Source of the DNA: Flagellimonas nanhaiensis
GTDB lineage: Bacteria; Bacteroidota; Bacteroidia; Flavobacteriales; Flavobacteriaceae
DNA: 64,000 nucleotides
Assembly: GCF_003382275.1 (NCBI RefSeq)
Contig: NZ_QTJX01000004.1
Coordinates: forward strand, 1 to 64,000
Reading direction: 5' to 3'
Part shown: positions 9,180 to 18,857 of the stretch, in pieces
How positions within the stretch are numbered: position 1 is the stretch's first letter
How the letters are laid out: every line of letters starts with the position of its first letter
The notes under the pieces: generated by a model
What the model was told of the DNA's origin: nothing
Seen by the model: the letters and a program-made list of their open reading frames with translations, nothing else
Database searches by the model: none
Made by a program: the position numbers and the translations under genes

Positions 9180-10592
9180 TTATACCCGTTTTTCCAAAAG
9201 TACAACATTTTCAACGTGATGGGTCTGGGGAAACATATCCACCGGCTGTACTTTAATAACTTGATAATCGTCTTTCATTAATGCAAGGTCTCTGGCCTGC
9301 GTGGCACTATTGCAACTTACATACACAATCCTTTTTGGAGCCACCTGTAAAAGTTGTTCCACAACCATTTTATGCATGCCATCCCGAGGGGGATCTGTAA
9401 TAATCACATCTGGGTGTCCGTGTTCTTCTATGAAAGAATCATTGAACACGTTTTTCATATCCCCAACAAAAAATTCAGTATTCGATATGTTGTTCAGAAG
9501 CGCATTTGCCTTGGCGTCTTCAATTGCCTCCGGTACTGATTCCACACCGATGACTTTTTTTGCTTTTTTTGAAACAAATTGGGCAATGGTTCCGGTTCCG
9601 GTATAAAGGTCATAGACCAATTCATTCCCGGTAAGACCTGCAAATTCTCTGGTTACTTTGTAAAGTTCGTAAGCTTGTTCGGAGTTGGTCTGATAAAACG
9701 ATTTAGCGTTGATCTTGAACCGAAGTCCCTCCATTTCCTCAAAAATATGATCCTGACCGGAGTGGCAAATGATTTCTTGATCGTAAATGGTGTCGTTTTG
9801 TTTTTGATTGATTACATAAAGTAGAGAAGTGATTTCAGGGAATTGTTCTTGAATATGGTTCAACAAAGGTTCTCTTTGCGGCTCATTGTCCTCAAAAAAT
9901 TGAAACAGCACCATAATCTCACCTGTGGAAGCTGTTCTGATCATCAGAGTACGTAAAAGGCCCTCTTGTTTTCTGGGATTAAAAAAAGGAAGTCCATTTT
10001 CTGTAGCAAACTTTTTCACCTCTAGCCGAATCGCGTTGGACGGATTCTCTTGAAGATGACATTTTTCAATGTCCAATATCTTGTCCCACATGCCAGGAAT
10101 ATGAAATCCTAGCGCATTTCTGTCCTCAATCTCCGTGTCTGAATCAATTTCTTCTTGCGTTAACCACCTACTATCGGAAAAGGAGAACTCCATTTTGTTT
10201 CGGTAGAAATACTGCTTAGCAGAACCTTTGATAGGGCTGATTTCAGGTAATTCCAAATTACCGATGCGCCTAAGGTTGTTTTCTACTTCCTTTTGTTTAA
10301 AATAGAGTTGATGCTCGTACCCCATATGCTGCCATTTGCAGCCTCCACATACACCAAAATGGGAGCATTCTGGTGATGTCCTTTTGTCCGAAAGAACATG
10401 AAAATCGGTGGCAATGCCTTCAAAATACGCCCTTCTCTTTTTGGTGGTCAGCACATCAACTACATCTCCGGGTACGGCATTGGATAGAAAAATTACACGC
10501 CCGTCCGGGGCTTTTCCAATCGATTTTCCCTTGGCTCCGGCATCGGTTACCTCAACCTGTTCAAACTTTTGGCGCCTGTTCTTTTTACGCAT
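9180..10592 (-). CDS. rlmD: 23S rRNA (uracil-5-)-methyltransferase RlmD
   Basis: RumA-type enzyme making m5U in 23S rRNA. It has an N-terminal TRAM domain (about 8-68), four iron-sulfur cysteines (C76, C82, C85 in CSHFGVCGGC and C178), the SFYQTNSEQA motif, the SAM motif DLYTGTGTIAQ, and the catalytic nucleophile C427 in VYVSCNS, with the C-terminal HHVENVVLLEK typical of the family. Length 470 aa is normal. It heads the operon with DUF6452, DUF6048 and the VOC gene. The start codon follows a -7 box by only four bases, so the mRNA may be leaderless. Confidence 0.94.
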   Translation of the reverse strand: MRKKNRRQKFEQVEVTDAGAKGKSIGKAPDGRVIFLSNAVPGDVVDVLTTKKRRAYFEGIATDFHVLSDKRTSPECSHFGVCGGCKWQHMGYEHQLYFKQKEVENNLRRIGNLELPEISPIKGSAKQYFYRNKMEFSFSDSRWLTQEEIDSDTEIEDRNALGFHIPGMWDKILDIEKCHLQENPSNAIRLEVKKFATENGLPFFNPRKQEGLLRTLMIRTASTGEIMVLFQFFEDNEPQREPLLNHIQEQFPEITSLLYVINQKQNDTIYDQEIICHSGQDHIFEEMEGLRFKINAKSFYQTNSEQAYELYKVTREFAGLTGNELVYDLYTGTGTIAQFVSKKAKKVIGVESVPEAIEDAKANALLNNISNTEFFVGDMKNVFNDSFIEEHGHPDVIITDPPRDGMHKMVVEQLLQVAPKRIVYVSCNSATQARDLALMKDDYQVIKVQPVDMFPQTHHVENVVLLEKRV

Positions 10593-10596
10593 GGGG

Positions 10597-10604
10597 CAAA
10601 AGTA
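10597..10604 (-). promoter_or_regulatory. rlmD -7 promoter box
   Basis: TACTTTTG on the minus strand, matching TAnnTTTG and followed by CCCC and then the rlmD ATG. The predicted transcription start coincides with the start codon. No convincing -33 TTTG was found. Confidence 0.6.
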
Positions 10605-10708
10605 ACCTCTTTTTGGAATTTGCTATGACCTGTAATCATAAATTGCCGCCAAACTTTTAAAGAGTTGGAAATCTCTCCTAAAAAAAATGATTTGCTTTTC
10701 TTTAGTAA

Positions 10709-10776
10709 TAATTTGTAATTTGCGCCCTCTACTAGGGATGATTTCTCTCCCACGCTGCTTTTTCGAGTCCTCGAAA
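10709..10776 (+). promoter_or_regulatory. Possible rocD promoter and leader
   Basis: TTTG at 10691-10694 lies 21 bases before TAATTTG at 10716-10722, close to but one base short of the TAnnTTTG consensus. The implied leader of about 100 bases holds a small hairpin (TTTCGA, GTCC loop, TCGAAA at 10761-10776). Weak evidence. Confidence 0.35.
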
Positions 10777-10826
10777 GAATAAAGGTACAGAAGGAATGGT
10801 TATTTTATAATTTAAACACTTTTAAA

Positions 10827-12071
10827 ATGGCTGTTTTAGAACATTTGACTTCGCATCAAGCGATAGATTTAGAAAAGAAACACGGAGCACACAATTATCA
10901 CCCACTTCCTGTAGTATTGAGCAGGGGTGAAGGCGTATATGTGTGGGACGTGGAAGGTAAAAGATACTACGATTTTTTATCGGCGTATTCTGCGGTAAAC
11001 CAAGGACATTGTCACCCAAAAATTGTTGGGGCAATGACCGATCAGGCAAAAACCCTGACACTGACTTCCCGAGCATTTTACAATGACATGCTAGGGAGGT
11101 TTGAGGAATATGTTACCTCTACTTTTGGGTTTGATAAGCTTCTTCCCATGAACACGGGAGCTGAAGCTGTGGAAACTGCAGTTAAGATTTGCAGGAGATG
11201 GGCGTATCAGAAAAAGGGAATTCCAGAAAATCAGGCTCAAATTATTGTATGTGAGAACAATTTTCATGGTAGAACCACTACAATTGTTTCTTTTTCCAAT
11301 GACCCAGTGGCCCGAAAGGACTATGGACCCTATACAACAGGGTTTATTCAAATAGCATATGATAACCTTGCTGCTCTTGAGGAGGCTCTGGAAAATAATC
11401 CGAACGTTGCTGGATTTTTGGTCGAACCCATTCAGGGAGAAGCGGGGGTATATGTTCCCTCTGAAGGCTATCTGAAAGCGGCAAAAACCCTTTGTGAAAA
11501 GCACAATGTACTGTTTATTGCTGATGAGGTGCAAACTGGAATCGCAAGAACAGGAAAACTATTGGCGGTGGACCATGAAAATGTAACACCGGATATTTTA
11601 GTTTTAGGAAAGGCACTGTCAGGAGGGGTATACCCGGTTTCTGGTGTTTTGGCCAATGATGGTATCATGGATGTGATTACTCCTGGAAGCCATGGCAGTA
11701 CTTTTGGAGGAAACCCCATAGCAGCTGCTGTAGGTATTGCTGCTTTGGAAGTGGTAAAAGAAGAACAACTTGCCCAAAATGCCGAAGAACTGGGTCAGAT
11801 TTTTAGGGAGGAGCTTAATAAGTTCATACCTACCTGTGACTTGGTTGTAAAGGTTAGGGGAAAGGGACTTCTGAATGCTATTGTGATCAACGATTCTGAA
11901 GGTAGCTCCACGGCTTGGGATATTTGTATGGCCTTTAAGGAAAATGGCCTATTAGCCAAACCAACACATGGCAACATTATCCGTTTTGCACCACCTTTGG
12001 TGATGAGCAAAGAACAGTTGATGGACTGTATTTCCATTATCATCAAGACCTTACAGGAATTTGAAAAATAG
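10827..12071 (+). CDS. rocD: Ornithine--oxo-acid aminotransferase
   Basis: Class III PLP aminotransferase converting ornithine and 2-oxoglutarate to glutamate semialdehyde and glutamate in the cytosol, linking arginine catabolism to proline and glutamate. Motifs seen: [13 protein letters not shown] (substrate and phosphate site), [34 protein letters not shown] (D233 binding the PLP nitrogen) and the Schiff-base lysine K262 in LGKALSGG. Length 414 aa is typical and no targeting sequence is present. It is a single-gene unit with its own terminator, divergent from rlmD. Confidence 0.94.
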   Translation: MAVLEHLTSHQAIDLEKKHGAHNYHPLPVVLSRGEGVYVWDVEGKRYYDFLSAYSAVNQGHCHPKIVGAMTDQAKTLTLTSRAFYNDMLGRFEEYVTSTFGFDKLLPMNTGAEAVETAVKICRRWAYQKKGIPENQAQIIVCENNFHGRTTTIVSFSNDPVARKDYGPYTTGFIQIAYDNLAALEEALENNPNVAGFLVEPIQGEAGVYVPSEGYLKAAKTLCEKHNVLFIADEVQTGIARTGKLLAVDHENVTPDILVLGKALSGGVYPVSGVLANDGIMDVITPGSHGSTFGGNPIAAAVGIAALEVVKEEQLAQNAEELGQIFREELNKFIPTCDLVVKVRGKGLLNAIVINDSEGSSTAWDICMAFKENGLLAKPTHGNIIRFAPPLVMSKEQLMDCISIIIKTLQEFEK

Positions 12072-12098
12072 AAAAAGCCCCTTATAAAGGGGCTTTTT
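12072..12098. terminator. Bidirectional terminator
   Basis: A 12-bp perfect stem (AAAAAGCCCCTT with AAGGGGCTTTTT) closes an ATA loop between the convergent rocD and the 12125-13456 gene. It has A and T runs on both sides. Confidence 0.9.
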
Positions 12099-12124
12099 TA
12101 ATGGTTATAATTTTGCGAGAGCTT

Positions 12125-13456
12125 TTAAGGTGCAGCAGAACCGCCCTTGGACCTTGCTCTACGTAATTGCCGCTGTATTTTCTTAATAGCGGACTCAATT
12201 GACTTTTCAGGTTCTATGATATTGTATTCTCCCCAAAAGTCAGGGTCGGAGAAACCTATGGCCTCATCACTTAGAATAATTGATTTTTTCAATCGCTCCC
12301 TATTTTTTGGAAGTTGACCTGTAACATTCTTCTCCCAGTCGGTAACGGCCATTTCGGCGGTCATGCTGTAAACCGAGTTGAATAATTTATCTTCCCAATC
12401 TACCTTGAATTCAAGCAACACGTTGCTGTAGCCATAAAACCATTTTCCATTTTTTTCCCTATAGTCCACTCTGTATGCCACTTCTGTGGGCCATACATCA
12501 ACCTTAGCTGGTTTTTTGCGGACAAAAAGTCTGGCCGCCTTTACTTTATCGGTAATGTTAAGCGTATAAATGGCACTGGTAAGAGTTTTGTTTTCTACAT
12601 CAATGAAGAGCTCTCCAGCATACATAGGCTCAGAAACCGTTTCCAATTGGTCAAATCTGATTACATATATGAGCTTATCATTAATTCTGGTTGAGCGGTC
12701 GAAAGTAAACTTATAATCCGCGAGGCTTCCTTCAGTAAAAATATACTCGGGATACTTCATGATATCTACATAAAGTGTATTGAAAGGGCCTCCTTGAAGT
12801 TTCAATGCAACCGTATCCAACTTACTATAGTCTGTACTTTTTCGAGCTTTATAGAGCTCCACGGCATCTTTACGGAAAGATCCGTAGGGTGATTTGTAGA
12901 TATTGACGACAGCTTCGGACAAGGAAACGTTCTTTCTTCTCTTTTTTATGGTTTCCCTATAGAAGGCGGTCATTAAGGTCGGGTCATCAAAATAATTGTC
13001 ACCCTTTCTTGCCAAAGTTTCCCGCACCAAGGCAGTGGCATCTTTTGGCGCATTGATATCGACCTCGGACAGTTGTGTAACCGAGACCACAAGGGATATT
13101 TTGTTTTTGTCAGGTTTTAGCTGAGATAACGCAATAGTTTTACTCTTGTATCCTAAAAACGAAACAAGCACGGTTCCATCTGAAATATTTTGGGGAACCT
13201 TAAGAAGAAAATCACCTTCGGTGTTGGTAATGGTACTTATGTTGGTACCTTCAACAGAAAGTGTAGCAAATACCAAGGGCTTTTTTGATGATTCATCAAT
13301 AACCTCACCCCTGTATTGTTTAAAATCGGTTTCCGTTTCCTGATTTTGCTGGAAAGCCAACGCAGGTGTCGAACACAACAACGAAACGGCCATAAGGAGA
13401 ACAAATGCCGGAATGGCATCCATCTTTTTCAAAAAAGTAGCTAGAAATCGTTTCAT
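12125..13456 (-). CDS. Carboxypeptidase-like regulatory domain surface protein
   Basis: A 443-aa exported protein. After a signal region (about 14-35, ending ALAFQQ) comes a carboxypeptidase-regulatory-like beta-sandwich (YRGEVIDESSKKPLVFATL, with GDFLLKVP, about 47-135). A long beta-rich domain follows, with repeated paired strands (FDQLETVSEPMYAGELFID, EVAYRVDYREKNGKWFYGY) that resembles the DUF5686 type but is too short for the full family. The C-terminus is rich in Arg and Lys. It is probably at the outer membrane or periplasm; function unknown. A TACCTTTA box, one base off consensus, lies at 13491-13498 on the minus strand. Confidence 0.72.
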   Translation of the reverse strand: MKRFLATFLKKMDAIPAFVLLMAVSLLCSTPALAFQQNQETETDFKQYRGEVIDESSKKPLVFATLSVEGTNISTITNTEGDFLLKVPQNISDGTVLVSFLGYKSKTIALSQLKPDKNKISLVVSVTQLSEVDINAPKDATALVRETLARKGDNYFDDPTLMTAFYRETIKKRRKNVSLSEAVVNIYKSPYGSFRKDAVELYKARKSTDYSKLDTVALKLQGGPFNTLYVDIMKYPEYIFTEGSLADYKFTFDRSTRINDKLIYVIRFDQLETVSEPMYAGELFIDVENKTLTSAIYTLNITDKVKAARLFVRKKPAKVDVWPTEVAYRVDYREKNGKWFYGYSNVLLEFKVDWEDKLFNSVYSMTAEMAVTDWEKNVTGQLPKNRERLKKSIILSDEAIGFSDPDFWGEYNIIEPEKSIESAIKKIQRQLRRARSKGGSAAP

Positions 13457-13575
13457 ATCTTGAGATGTTTATACCAAGTAATAAGACTATTAAAGGTACA
13501 AAATTTTAGGCAGATAAAACCGCTTCCTCGAAGAGGAAAAACCGCTAAATGATTTATAACCAATTAAGAAGAAAA

Positions 13576-16029
13576 CTAGTCTACCATGAAAAGCGCATTG
13601 GCCATAAATAATTTGCCGTTTTCCCAAAAGCCTCTAAATAGTGGGTTGTCCACCATGTAGATTACCTGTCCGCTTCCGTGCTCTTCTACTCCAAACACCA
13701 ACGAGTTTGAAACTTTCTTTTGAGCTTTGCTTCCGGCAAAACCTGAAATGGGTTCAATGTTGTTCTCCAAATACACGGCATTCCCATTTTTAAGATACTT
13801 GTAGCTGTCACTTCCCAATTTTAATGAGAAGTACTCATTTCCATATCCATAGGCCAAAGGATGGGTGTTGTCCACCTTGGTTCTAAAAATGGCCCCGGTA
13901 ATGGCACTTTTTATTTGCTCCCGTTGGGTACCTTGGTATGGTTGTGGTTTGTTGATGGAATCCTTGGGCGATTCCTTCTTTTTGATACCAAATCCTTTCT
14001 CACCGTCTATAGCACCTATGGCACCACCCATTGCAATGATTTTACCTCCGCTTTTTACCCAATCTTGGAGTTTTTTTAGTTGCTTTTCGTTGAAGTAGTT
14101 GCCATATCGTCCACCAGGAAGAATCAGTATTTGATAATCCTTAAGGTCAACTCTGTCTGCATATTCGCTGTCAATTACCGTTACAGGATAGTGCAATTGT
14201 TGTTCAAAGAAATGCCAAACTTCACCAAAACGTAGGGTAGAGGTTGGGTTTCCGGAAAACAAAGCAATTTTAGGCTTGGTTATCATTTGCACATAGGCCG
14301 AACCAAAGTCTTTTCCCGAGTCTACAAAACCTGTGGTAGAGCCTGTAATTTCTTTTTGATATTTACTTGAAACTCTTTGCAAGGTTTCAATAAAATTATC
14401 CTTGTTCTGATTATCTGCTTTGGTGATGATCAAACTTCCTCTTTTAAAGGATTTTCCATTGATGGAAAACGGATGATGAGAGGTACGTACCCGTATGCCC
14501 TCCTTTAGCAATTCGGCCAAGAAACGGGCATCTTTCATGCTGTTCCAGTCCGTAATGTGGGCATAGTTGTTGGCATTGATTCCTCCTGTAGAAGACATTC
14601 CAGATTTTTCGTCTGTAGAAGTTCCTGAAATGAGCGATGTGGAAGCAATGGCATCTAATCCGTAGGCATAAGGAAGAGACCATGCAGTGATATCATAAGT
14701 TAGGGAGTCGCTTAATTTGGCATTGGGCTCAAATAATACTTTCACCAATGTTCCCTTGGTCTGATTTGTTGAAACCACCAAACTATTCTGGGACATGGAC
14801 ATATTGCCGTTTGCTCCAGTTTTATAGTTGAATCCCTTGACGGAACCATTGGATGGGGTTCCATATTCAATTTCATGTTTGTTGAGAAGCGTTTTTAGTG
14901 CATCTATTTTATCTTTATCCCCATTCAGGACGTAGCTTTTGTATTTAAAATTTTTGTTCTTATAGAATTTCTTGAATTCTGCATTTAACTTATCAGCATT
15001 TTGCGAAGAAACTTCTATAGTAGAAAGTCCTGTAGTGTAGTGATGGGCCAAACGGTCGTTTAGGGTAAGGGTATCTCCAATTCTTGTAATGACACCAAGT
15101 CCTGCACGTCCGCTTCCGCCTTGTTCGTAGGTCATTCCTATAGCCCCATTATAGGTCGGATAGGTATCCCCGTAGCTTGGATAGAAAAGATCAAAAATCT
15201 CTTTGGTAAAATAAAACCATCCGTTGGCATCAAAATATTTAGCATGGTTTTTACCCAGGGTAACCTGAAAGTCTCTTTGAAAATCGGTTATTACCTCATG
15301 GTATGGTTCTGCTGCGGGTGCAAAATAGTAGGGATTGTCCACACCTTGTTCGTGAAAATCTACGTGGACATGGGGTAACCATTTGTTATAAACCTTGATT
15401 CGCTGCTGACTTTCGACCTGCGTAAGCCAAGCCCAATCCCTGTTGAGGTCGAACATATAGTGGTTGCTTCTTCCACTCCACCAACCTTCATGATGTTCTT
15501 TACTGTTAGGATCTACCTGAAACGGAGAGTTTTTATATTGATTGTACCAATTGCTATACCGGTCCCTTCCATCTGGATTGATACAGGGGTCCATGATGAC
15601 CACCGTGTTTTCCAAATACGTACTTTTTGAAGTGAGCAGGGAATAAATAGTTTTCATGGAAGCCTCTGTGCTTACACTTTCATTCCCGTGCACATTATAG
15701 CTCAACCATACTATGGCCTTAGAGGTTTCCCCAGTACCGTTTGTATCTTTTAAATGTTCCTGTCTTATGGTCTCCAAGTTGTTCATATTGTCCGAAGAGG
15801 AAACAAAGGCCAACAACAAGGGTCTACGCTCATTGGTTTGTCCATATTCCATGAGTTTAACCCTGTCAGGAGCTTCTTTTGCTAAATATTCATAATAATC
15901 CACCACTTCGTGATGACGGGTAAATTCGGTTCCAAGTTCATAACCAAGAAACTCTGAAGGCGATTTTAATTGTTGGGCTGATAGGATAAAAGAAAAAAAT
16001 GCAACGGGGAAAAATAAAAATCTTGTCAT
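13576..16029 (-). CDS. M14 family zinc carboxypeptidase with C-terminal amidotransferase-like domain
   Basis: An 817-aa exported peptidase. Signal peptide 1-18 (ends ILSAQ). The M14 catalytic domain (about 45-345) holds the zinc pair H114 and E117 (VHGNES), a third ligand in HVDFHEQG, and a likely catalytic glutamate in MTYEQGGSG. The middle region is beta-rich. The last third (from about 565) contains ILILPGGRYGNY and a following IIAMGGAIGAI, resembling a ThuA or class I amidotransferase-like fold that may bind a ligand without catalysis. Such large M14 proteins are common in Bacteroidota and presumably trim extracellular peptides. Confidence 0.85.
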   Translation of the reverse strand: MTRFLFFPVAFFSFILSAQQLKSPSEFLGYELGTEFTRHHEVVDYYEYLAKEAPDRVKLMEYGQTNERRPLLLAFVSSSDNMNNLETIRQEHLKDTNGTGETSKAIVWLSYNVHGNESVSTEASMKTIYSLLTSKSTYLENTVVIMDPCINPDGRDRYSNWYNQYKNSPFQVDPNSKEHHEGWWSGRSNHYMFDLNRDWAWLTQVESQQRIKVYNKWLPHVHVDFHEQGVDNPYYFAPAAEPYHEVITDFQRDFQVTLGKNHAKYFDANGWFYFTKEIFDLFYPSYGDTYPTYNGAIGMTYEQGGSGRAGLGVITRIGDTLTLNDRLAHHYTTGLSTIEVSSQNADKLNAEFKKFYKNKNFKYKSYVLNGDKDKIDALKTLLNKHEIEYGTPSNGSVKGFNYKTGANGNMSMSQNSLVVSTNQTKGTLVKVLFEPNAKLSDSLTYDITAWSLPYAYGLDAIASTSLISGTSTDEKSGMSSTGGINANNYAHITDWNSMKDARFLAELLKEGIRVRTSHHPFSINGKSFKRGSLIITKADNQNKDNFIETLQRVSSKYQKEITGSTTGFVDSGKDFGSAYVQMITKPKIALFSGNPTSTLRFGEVWHFFEQQLHYPVTVIDSEYADRVDLKDYQILILPGGRYGNYFNEKQLKKLQDWVKSGGKIIAMGGAIGAIDGEKGFGIKKKESPKDSINKPQPYQGTQREQIKSAITGAIFRTKVDNTHPLAYGYGNEYFSLKLGSDSYKYLKNGNAVYLENNIEPISGFAGSKAQKKVSNSLVFGVEEHGSGQVIYMVDNPLFRGFWENGKLFMANALFMVD

Positions 16030-16051
16030 GTAGTAATCAATTAGTCTAAAC

Positions 16052-16059
16052 CAAATCTA
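16052..16059 (-). promoter_or_regulatory. M14 peptidase -7 promoter box
   Basis: TAGATTTG on the minus strand with a TTG 22 bases further upstream (16082-16084), fitting the Bacteroidota TTG-N(17-23)-TAnnTTTG pattern. The start codon is about 20 bases downstream. Confidence 0.6.
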
Positions 16060-16189
16060 ACAATAAATTAGGGCAGAATCACAATTATGTTCCGATGAAA
16101 AAGGCAAAAGAGGGAAAATAGTAATTAACGAATTTTTAGGAAGAGAAAAAAAGAAGAGGAGTATCTTTAGCACTTCATTACCGTTTTTA

Positions 16190-17791
16190 ATGGAAGTAGA
16201 TTGTATACCGTTCAAGGAAACAGGTTATTTTTCTCAACTTATTTGTGATTATTTGGACCGCAGTGAGAACCTGAGACCTTTTTATAACAGATTTCCTGAG
16301 ATTGGGAATTTCAAAGACCAAATAGAAGAAAAGAAAGCGACTTATCCTGTTTCTAGAAGACAGGTTTTGGTAAGCTCACTCAAAACACAATATGTTGGTC
16401 ATTCTGTTTCCAAATCAACCCAAAAAAATATTGATTTGTTACTCAGTGAGAATACCTTCACTATTGTAACCGGTCATCAGCTAAACCTTTTTACTGGGCC
16501 GCTGTATTTTTTGTACAAGATTGTATCTACTATCAATCTTACGAAAAAACTAAAGAAGGAATATCCCGAAAACAACTTTGTGCCCATTTATTGGATGGCC
16601 ACCGAAGACCATGACTTTGATGAAATCAATTACTTCAACTATGGAGGGAAAAAAATTCAATGGGACAGAAAGGCTAGTGGAGCAGTTGGCGAATTGGATA
16701 CCCAGGGATTGGATGAGGTTTTTCAAGAGTTTTCCGAAGAATTGAAATCTACGTCCAACGGAAAGGAACTAAAACAGATCTTCGAAAAAGCGTACTTGGA
16801 GCATACAAATTTGGCGGATGCTACGCGATATTTGGCCAATGAGCTTTTCGGGGAATACGGCTTGGTAATTGTTGACGGAAATGACCCGGAACTTAAGAAA
16901 CTTCTGGTTCCATATGCCAAACTTGATATTTTTGAACACTTGGCCCACAAAAGGGTGACCGAGACCATCAACACATTGATTGAAGGTTCAAGTAGTTACA
17001 ATATCCAAGTTAATCCGCGAGAGATCAATTACTTTTATTTGACCGAGGGATTGCGGGAGCGTTTGGAGGTCAGGAATGGCAAATACCACGTGGTGAATAC
17101 CAAAACTGACTTTTCCTCCTCAAAATTGGAAGAAGAGTTGAACAGTCATCCAGAGCGATTTTCCCCAAATGTAATTGCCCGCCCGCTCTACCAAGAAGTT
17201 GTTTTGCCCAACTTATGTTATATTGGAGGAGGAGGTGAGTTGGCCTATTGGATGGAGTTGAAGTCGTACTTTGAGGCCATGGAAGTTACTTTCCCCATGC
17301 TTCTTTTGCGAAACTCAGTTTTGTTTTTAAAGGAAAAACAGGCCAAAAAAGCTGAAAAACTGGGACTATCACTTGCAGACCTTTTTATGGGTCAGGATGA
17401 CGTCATCAATAAAAAAATCAAGGAAATTTCTGAAATCAAAATAGATTTTACGCCTCAAAAGGAACTTCTCGAGGAACAATTTCGGGAAATGTACCAACTG
17501 GCCCAGGATACGGACAAAAGCTTTTTGGGAGCTGTGAAAGCCCAAGAGGTCAAGCAAAAAAAGGGATTGGATGCCTTGGAAAAAAGGCTGTTAAAGGCTC
17601 AAAAAAGAAAGTTGAATGATCATGTGACCCGTATCACACAGCTTCAAAATGAAATTTTCCCAAACCACTCATTGCAGGAGAGACAGTTGAATTTCTCTGA
17701 ACTTTATATGGAAATGGGAAGTTCCTTGATACCTCTTCTCATGGATAGTCTAGAACCTCTAAATCACAACTTCTTGATTTTGAGGTATTAA
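16190..17791 (+). CDS. bshC: Bacillithiol biosynthesis cysteine-adding enzyme BshC
   Basis: Putative cysteine ligase for the last step of bacillithiol synthesis (cysteine joined to glucosaminyl-malate). The 533-aa length fits BshC. Recognisable blocks are FTIVTGHQLNLFTGPLYF (about 85-102), PIYWMATEDHDFDEINY (about 130-146), YIGGGGELAYWMELK (about 344-358), and a C-terminal coiled coil rich in Lys and Glu (about 420-500) used for dimerisation. bshA and bshB are not in the window. A TATCTTTA near-consensus -7 box lies at 16162-16169. Confidence 0.9.
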   Translation: MEVDCIPFKETGYFSQLICDYLDRSENLRPFYNRFPEIGNFKDQIEEKKATYPVSRRQVLVSSLKTQYVGHSVSKSTQKNIDLLLSENTFTIVTGHQLNLFTGPLYFLYKIVSTINLTKKLKKEYPENNFVPIYWMATEDHDFDEINYFNYGGKKIQWDRKASGAVGELDTQGLDEVFQEFSEELKSTSNGKELKQIFEKAYLEHTNLADATRYLANELFGEYGLVIVDGNDPELKKLLVPYAKLDIFEHLAHKRVTETINTLIEGSSSYNIQVNPREINYFYLTEGLRERLEVRNGKYHVVNTKTDFSSSKLEEELNSHPERFSPNVIARPLYQEVVLPNLCYIGGGGELAYWMELKSYFEAMEVTFPMLLLRNSVLFLKEKQAKKAEKLGLSLADLFMGQDDVINKKIKEISEIKIDFTPQKELLEEQFREMYQLAQDTDKSFLGAVKAQEVKQKKGLDALEKRLLKAQKRKLNDHVTRITQLQNEIFPNHSLQERQLNFSELYMEMGSSLIPLLMDSLEPLNHNFLILRY

Positions 17792-17937
17792 ACCCCATTT
17801 TTGAATTTTTCTTCAAAAAAACCAAAAACCAGGTAGGGTTTTTTCTACGCAGGTTGTTTTATAGTTGAAAATTGCTATGAAATTTTTAACAGATTGAGTT
17901 GGTTAACTCATATGTTTAGGTTGGTTTTGATTTTATT

Positions 17938-17967
17938 AAAAGCCTCGGAGTGGTTCCCGGGGCTTTT
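17938..17967. terminator. Terminator between bshC and pgmB
   Basis: Stem AAAAGCCTCGG paired with CCGGGGCTTTT (one G-T wobble) around an 8-base loop, followed by a T run on the plus strand. It separates two convergent genes. Confidence 0.75.
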
Positions 17968-17981
17968 GTTTTTGAGGACAT

Positions 17982-18644
17982 TTAACTAAAAAGTTCCTTA
18001 AAGTGTGCCTTTACTTCAAACAAGGTGGCATCCGCCATGCTGTCAAACCTTAGGTCTGCATGTCCTACTCTTTCTTCCGGTCCTATCCCAATGCTATGGA
18101 AACCACCAGCTTTGGCTGCATCAATTCCCTTTTCAGCATCTTCAAAAACAATACATTCGTCAGGTTGTAGTCCCATTTTCTCCGCACCATAAATGAAGAT
18201 ATCCGGTGCAGGTTTACTTTTGGCCACGCTATTGCCATCACCAATAACATCAAAATACATGTTCGCATTCAGTTGCTCCAGCACTTTTATGGCATTTTTA
18301 CTTGCACTTCCCAATGCAACATTAAAACCTTCCGTTCTTAGGTGTGTCAAAAGCTCTTTAACCCCTGGAAGGTAGTCTTCTTGGGTCATGGAATCCAAGC
18401 TGTCCACATAGATGTTGTTTTTATTTGTGGCCAGTTCCAGAATTTTTTCTTCTTCAAGAGTGGCATTGTTATGGTCCATGATCACTTTGATGGAATCCAT
18501 GCGGGAGATCCCTCGGAGCTTTTCATTGAGTTCACGATCAAAGGTCCAATCCATTTCCTCAGCGAGTTTTTTCCATGCTTCGTAATGCAATTCCGCAGTA
18601 TCGGTTATAACTCCGTCTAAATCAAATATAAATCCCTTAATCAT
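17982..18644 (-). CDS. pgmB: Beta-phosphoglucomutase
   Basis: HAD-superfamily enzyme interconverting beta-glucose 1-phosphate and glucose 6-phosphate, used in maltose or trehalose breakdown. The catalytic motif FDLDGVITDTAELHYEAW gives nucleophile D8 and acid/base D10. The helical cap holds the typical LRGISRMDSIK. Motif II is LGSASKN, motif III KSKPAPDIF and motif IV VFEDAEKGIDAAKAGG. The start MIKGFIFD is preferred over an ATG twelve bases upstream (MCCTMIKG), which would displace the motif from the N-terminus. No sugar transporter is adjacent. Confidence 0.9.
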   Translation of the reverse strand: MIKGFIFDLDGVITDTAELHYEAWKKLAEEMDWTFDRELNEKLRGISRMDSIKVIMDHNNATLEEEKILELATNKNNIYVDSLDSMTQEDYLPGVKELLTHLRTEGFNVALGSASKNAIKVLEQLNANMYFDVIGDGNSVAKSKPAPDIFIYGAEKMGLQPDECIVFEDAEKGIDAAKAGGFHSIGIGPEERVGHADLRFDSMADATLFEVKAHFKELFS

Positions 18645-18846
18645 GGTGCAACACATTTTAAAAGCGCAAAGAAATGATGAAAAATGTTAAGAAAAAAACT
18701 ACAGAACGTTATTTTCAAGTCCAATCGATGTAATTCGGTTTATGTTTTCTTTGATTTTCAGCCTTTGGATTTAGGAAAAGATTACCTGTTTAAAAACCGT
18801 ATATAAATATACCTGCGAAGATACTTTTTCAACTCTGGCAAATTAC

Positions 18847-18854
18847 TATTTTTG
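18847..18854 (+). promoter_or_regulatory. guaA -7 promoter box
   Basis: TATTTTTG, an exact TAnnTTTG match, is followed by CCC and then the guaA ATG at 18858. The predicted transcription start falls on the start codon, implying a leaderless mRNA. Confidence 0.6.
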
Positions 18855-18857
18855 CCC

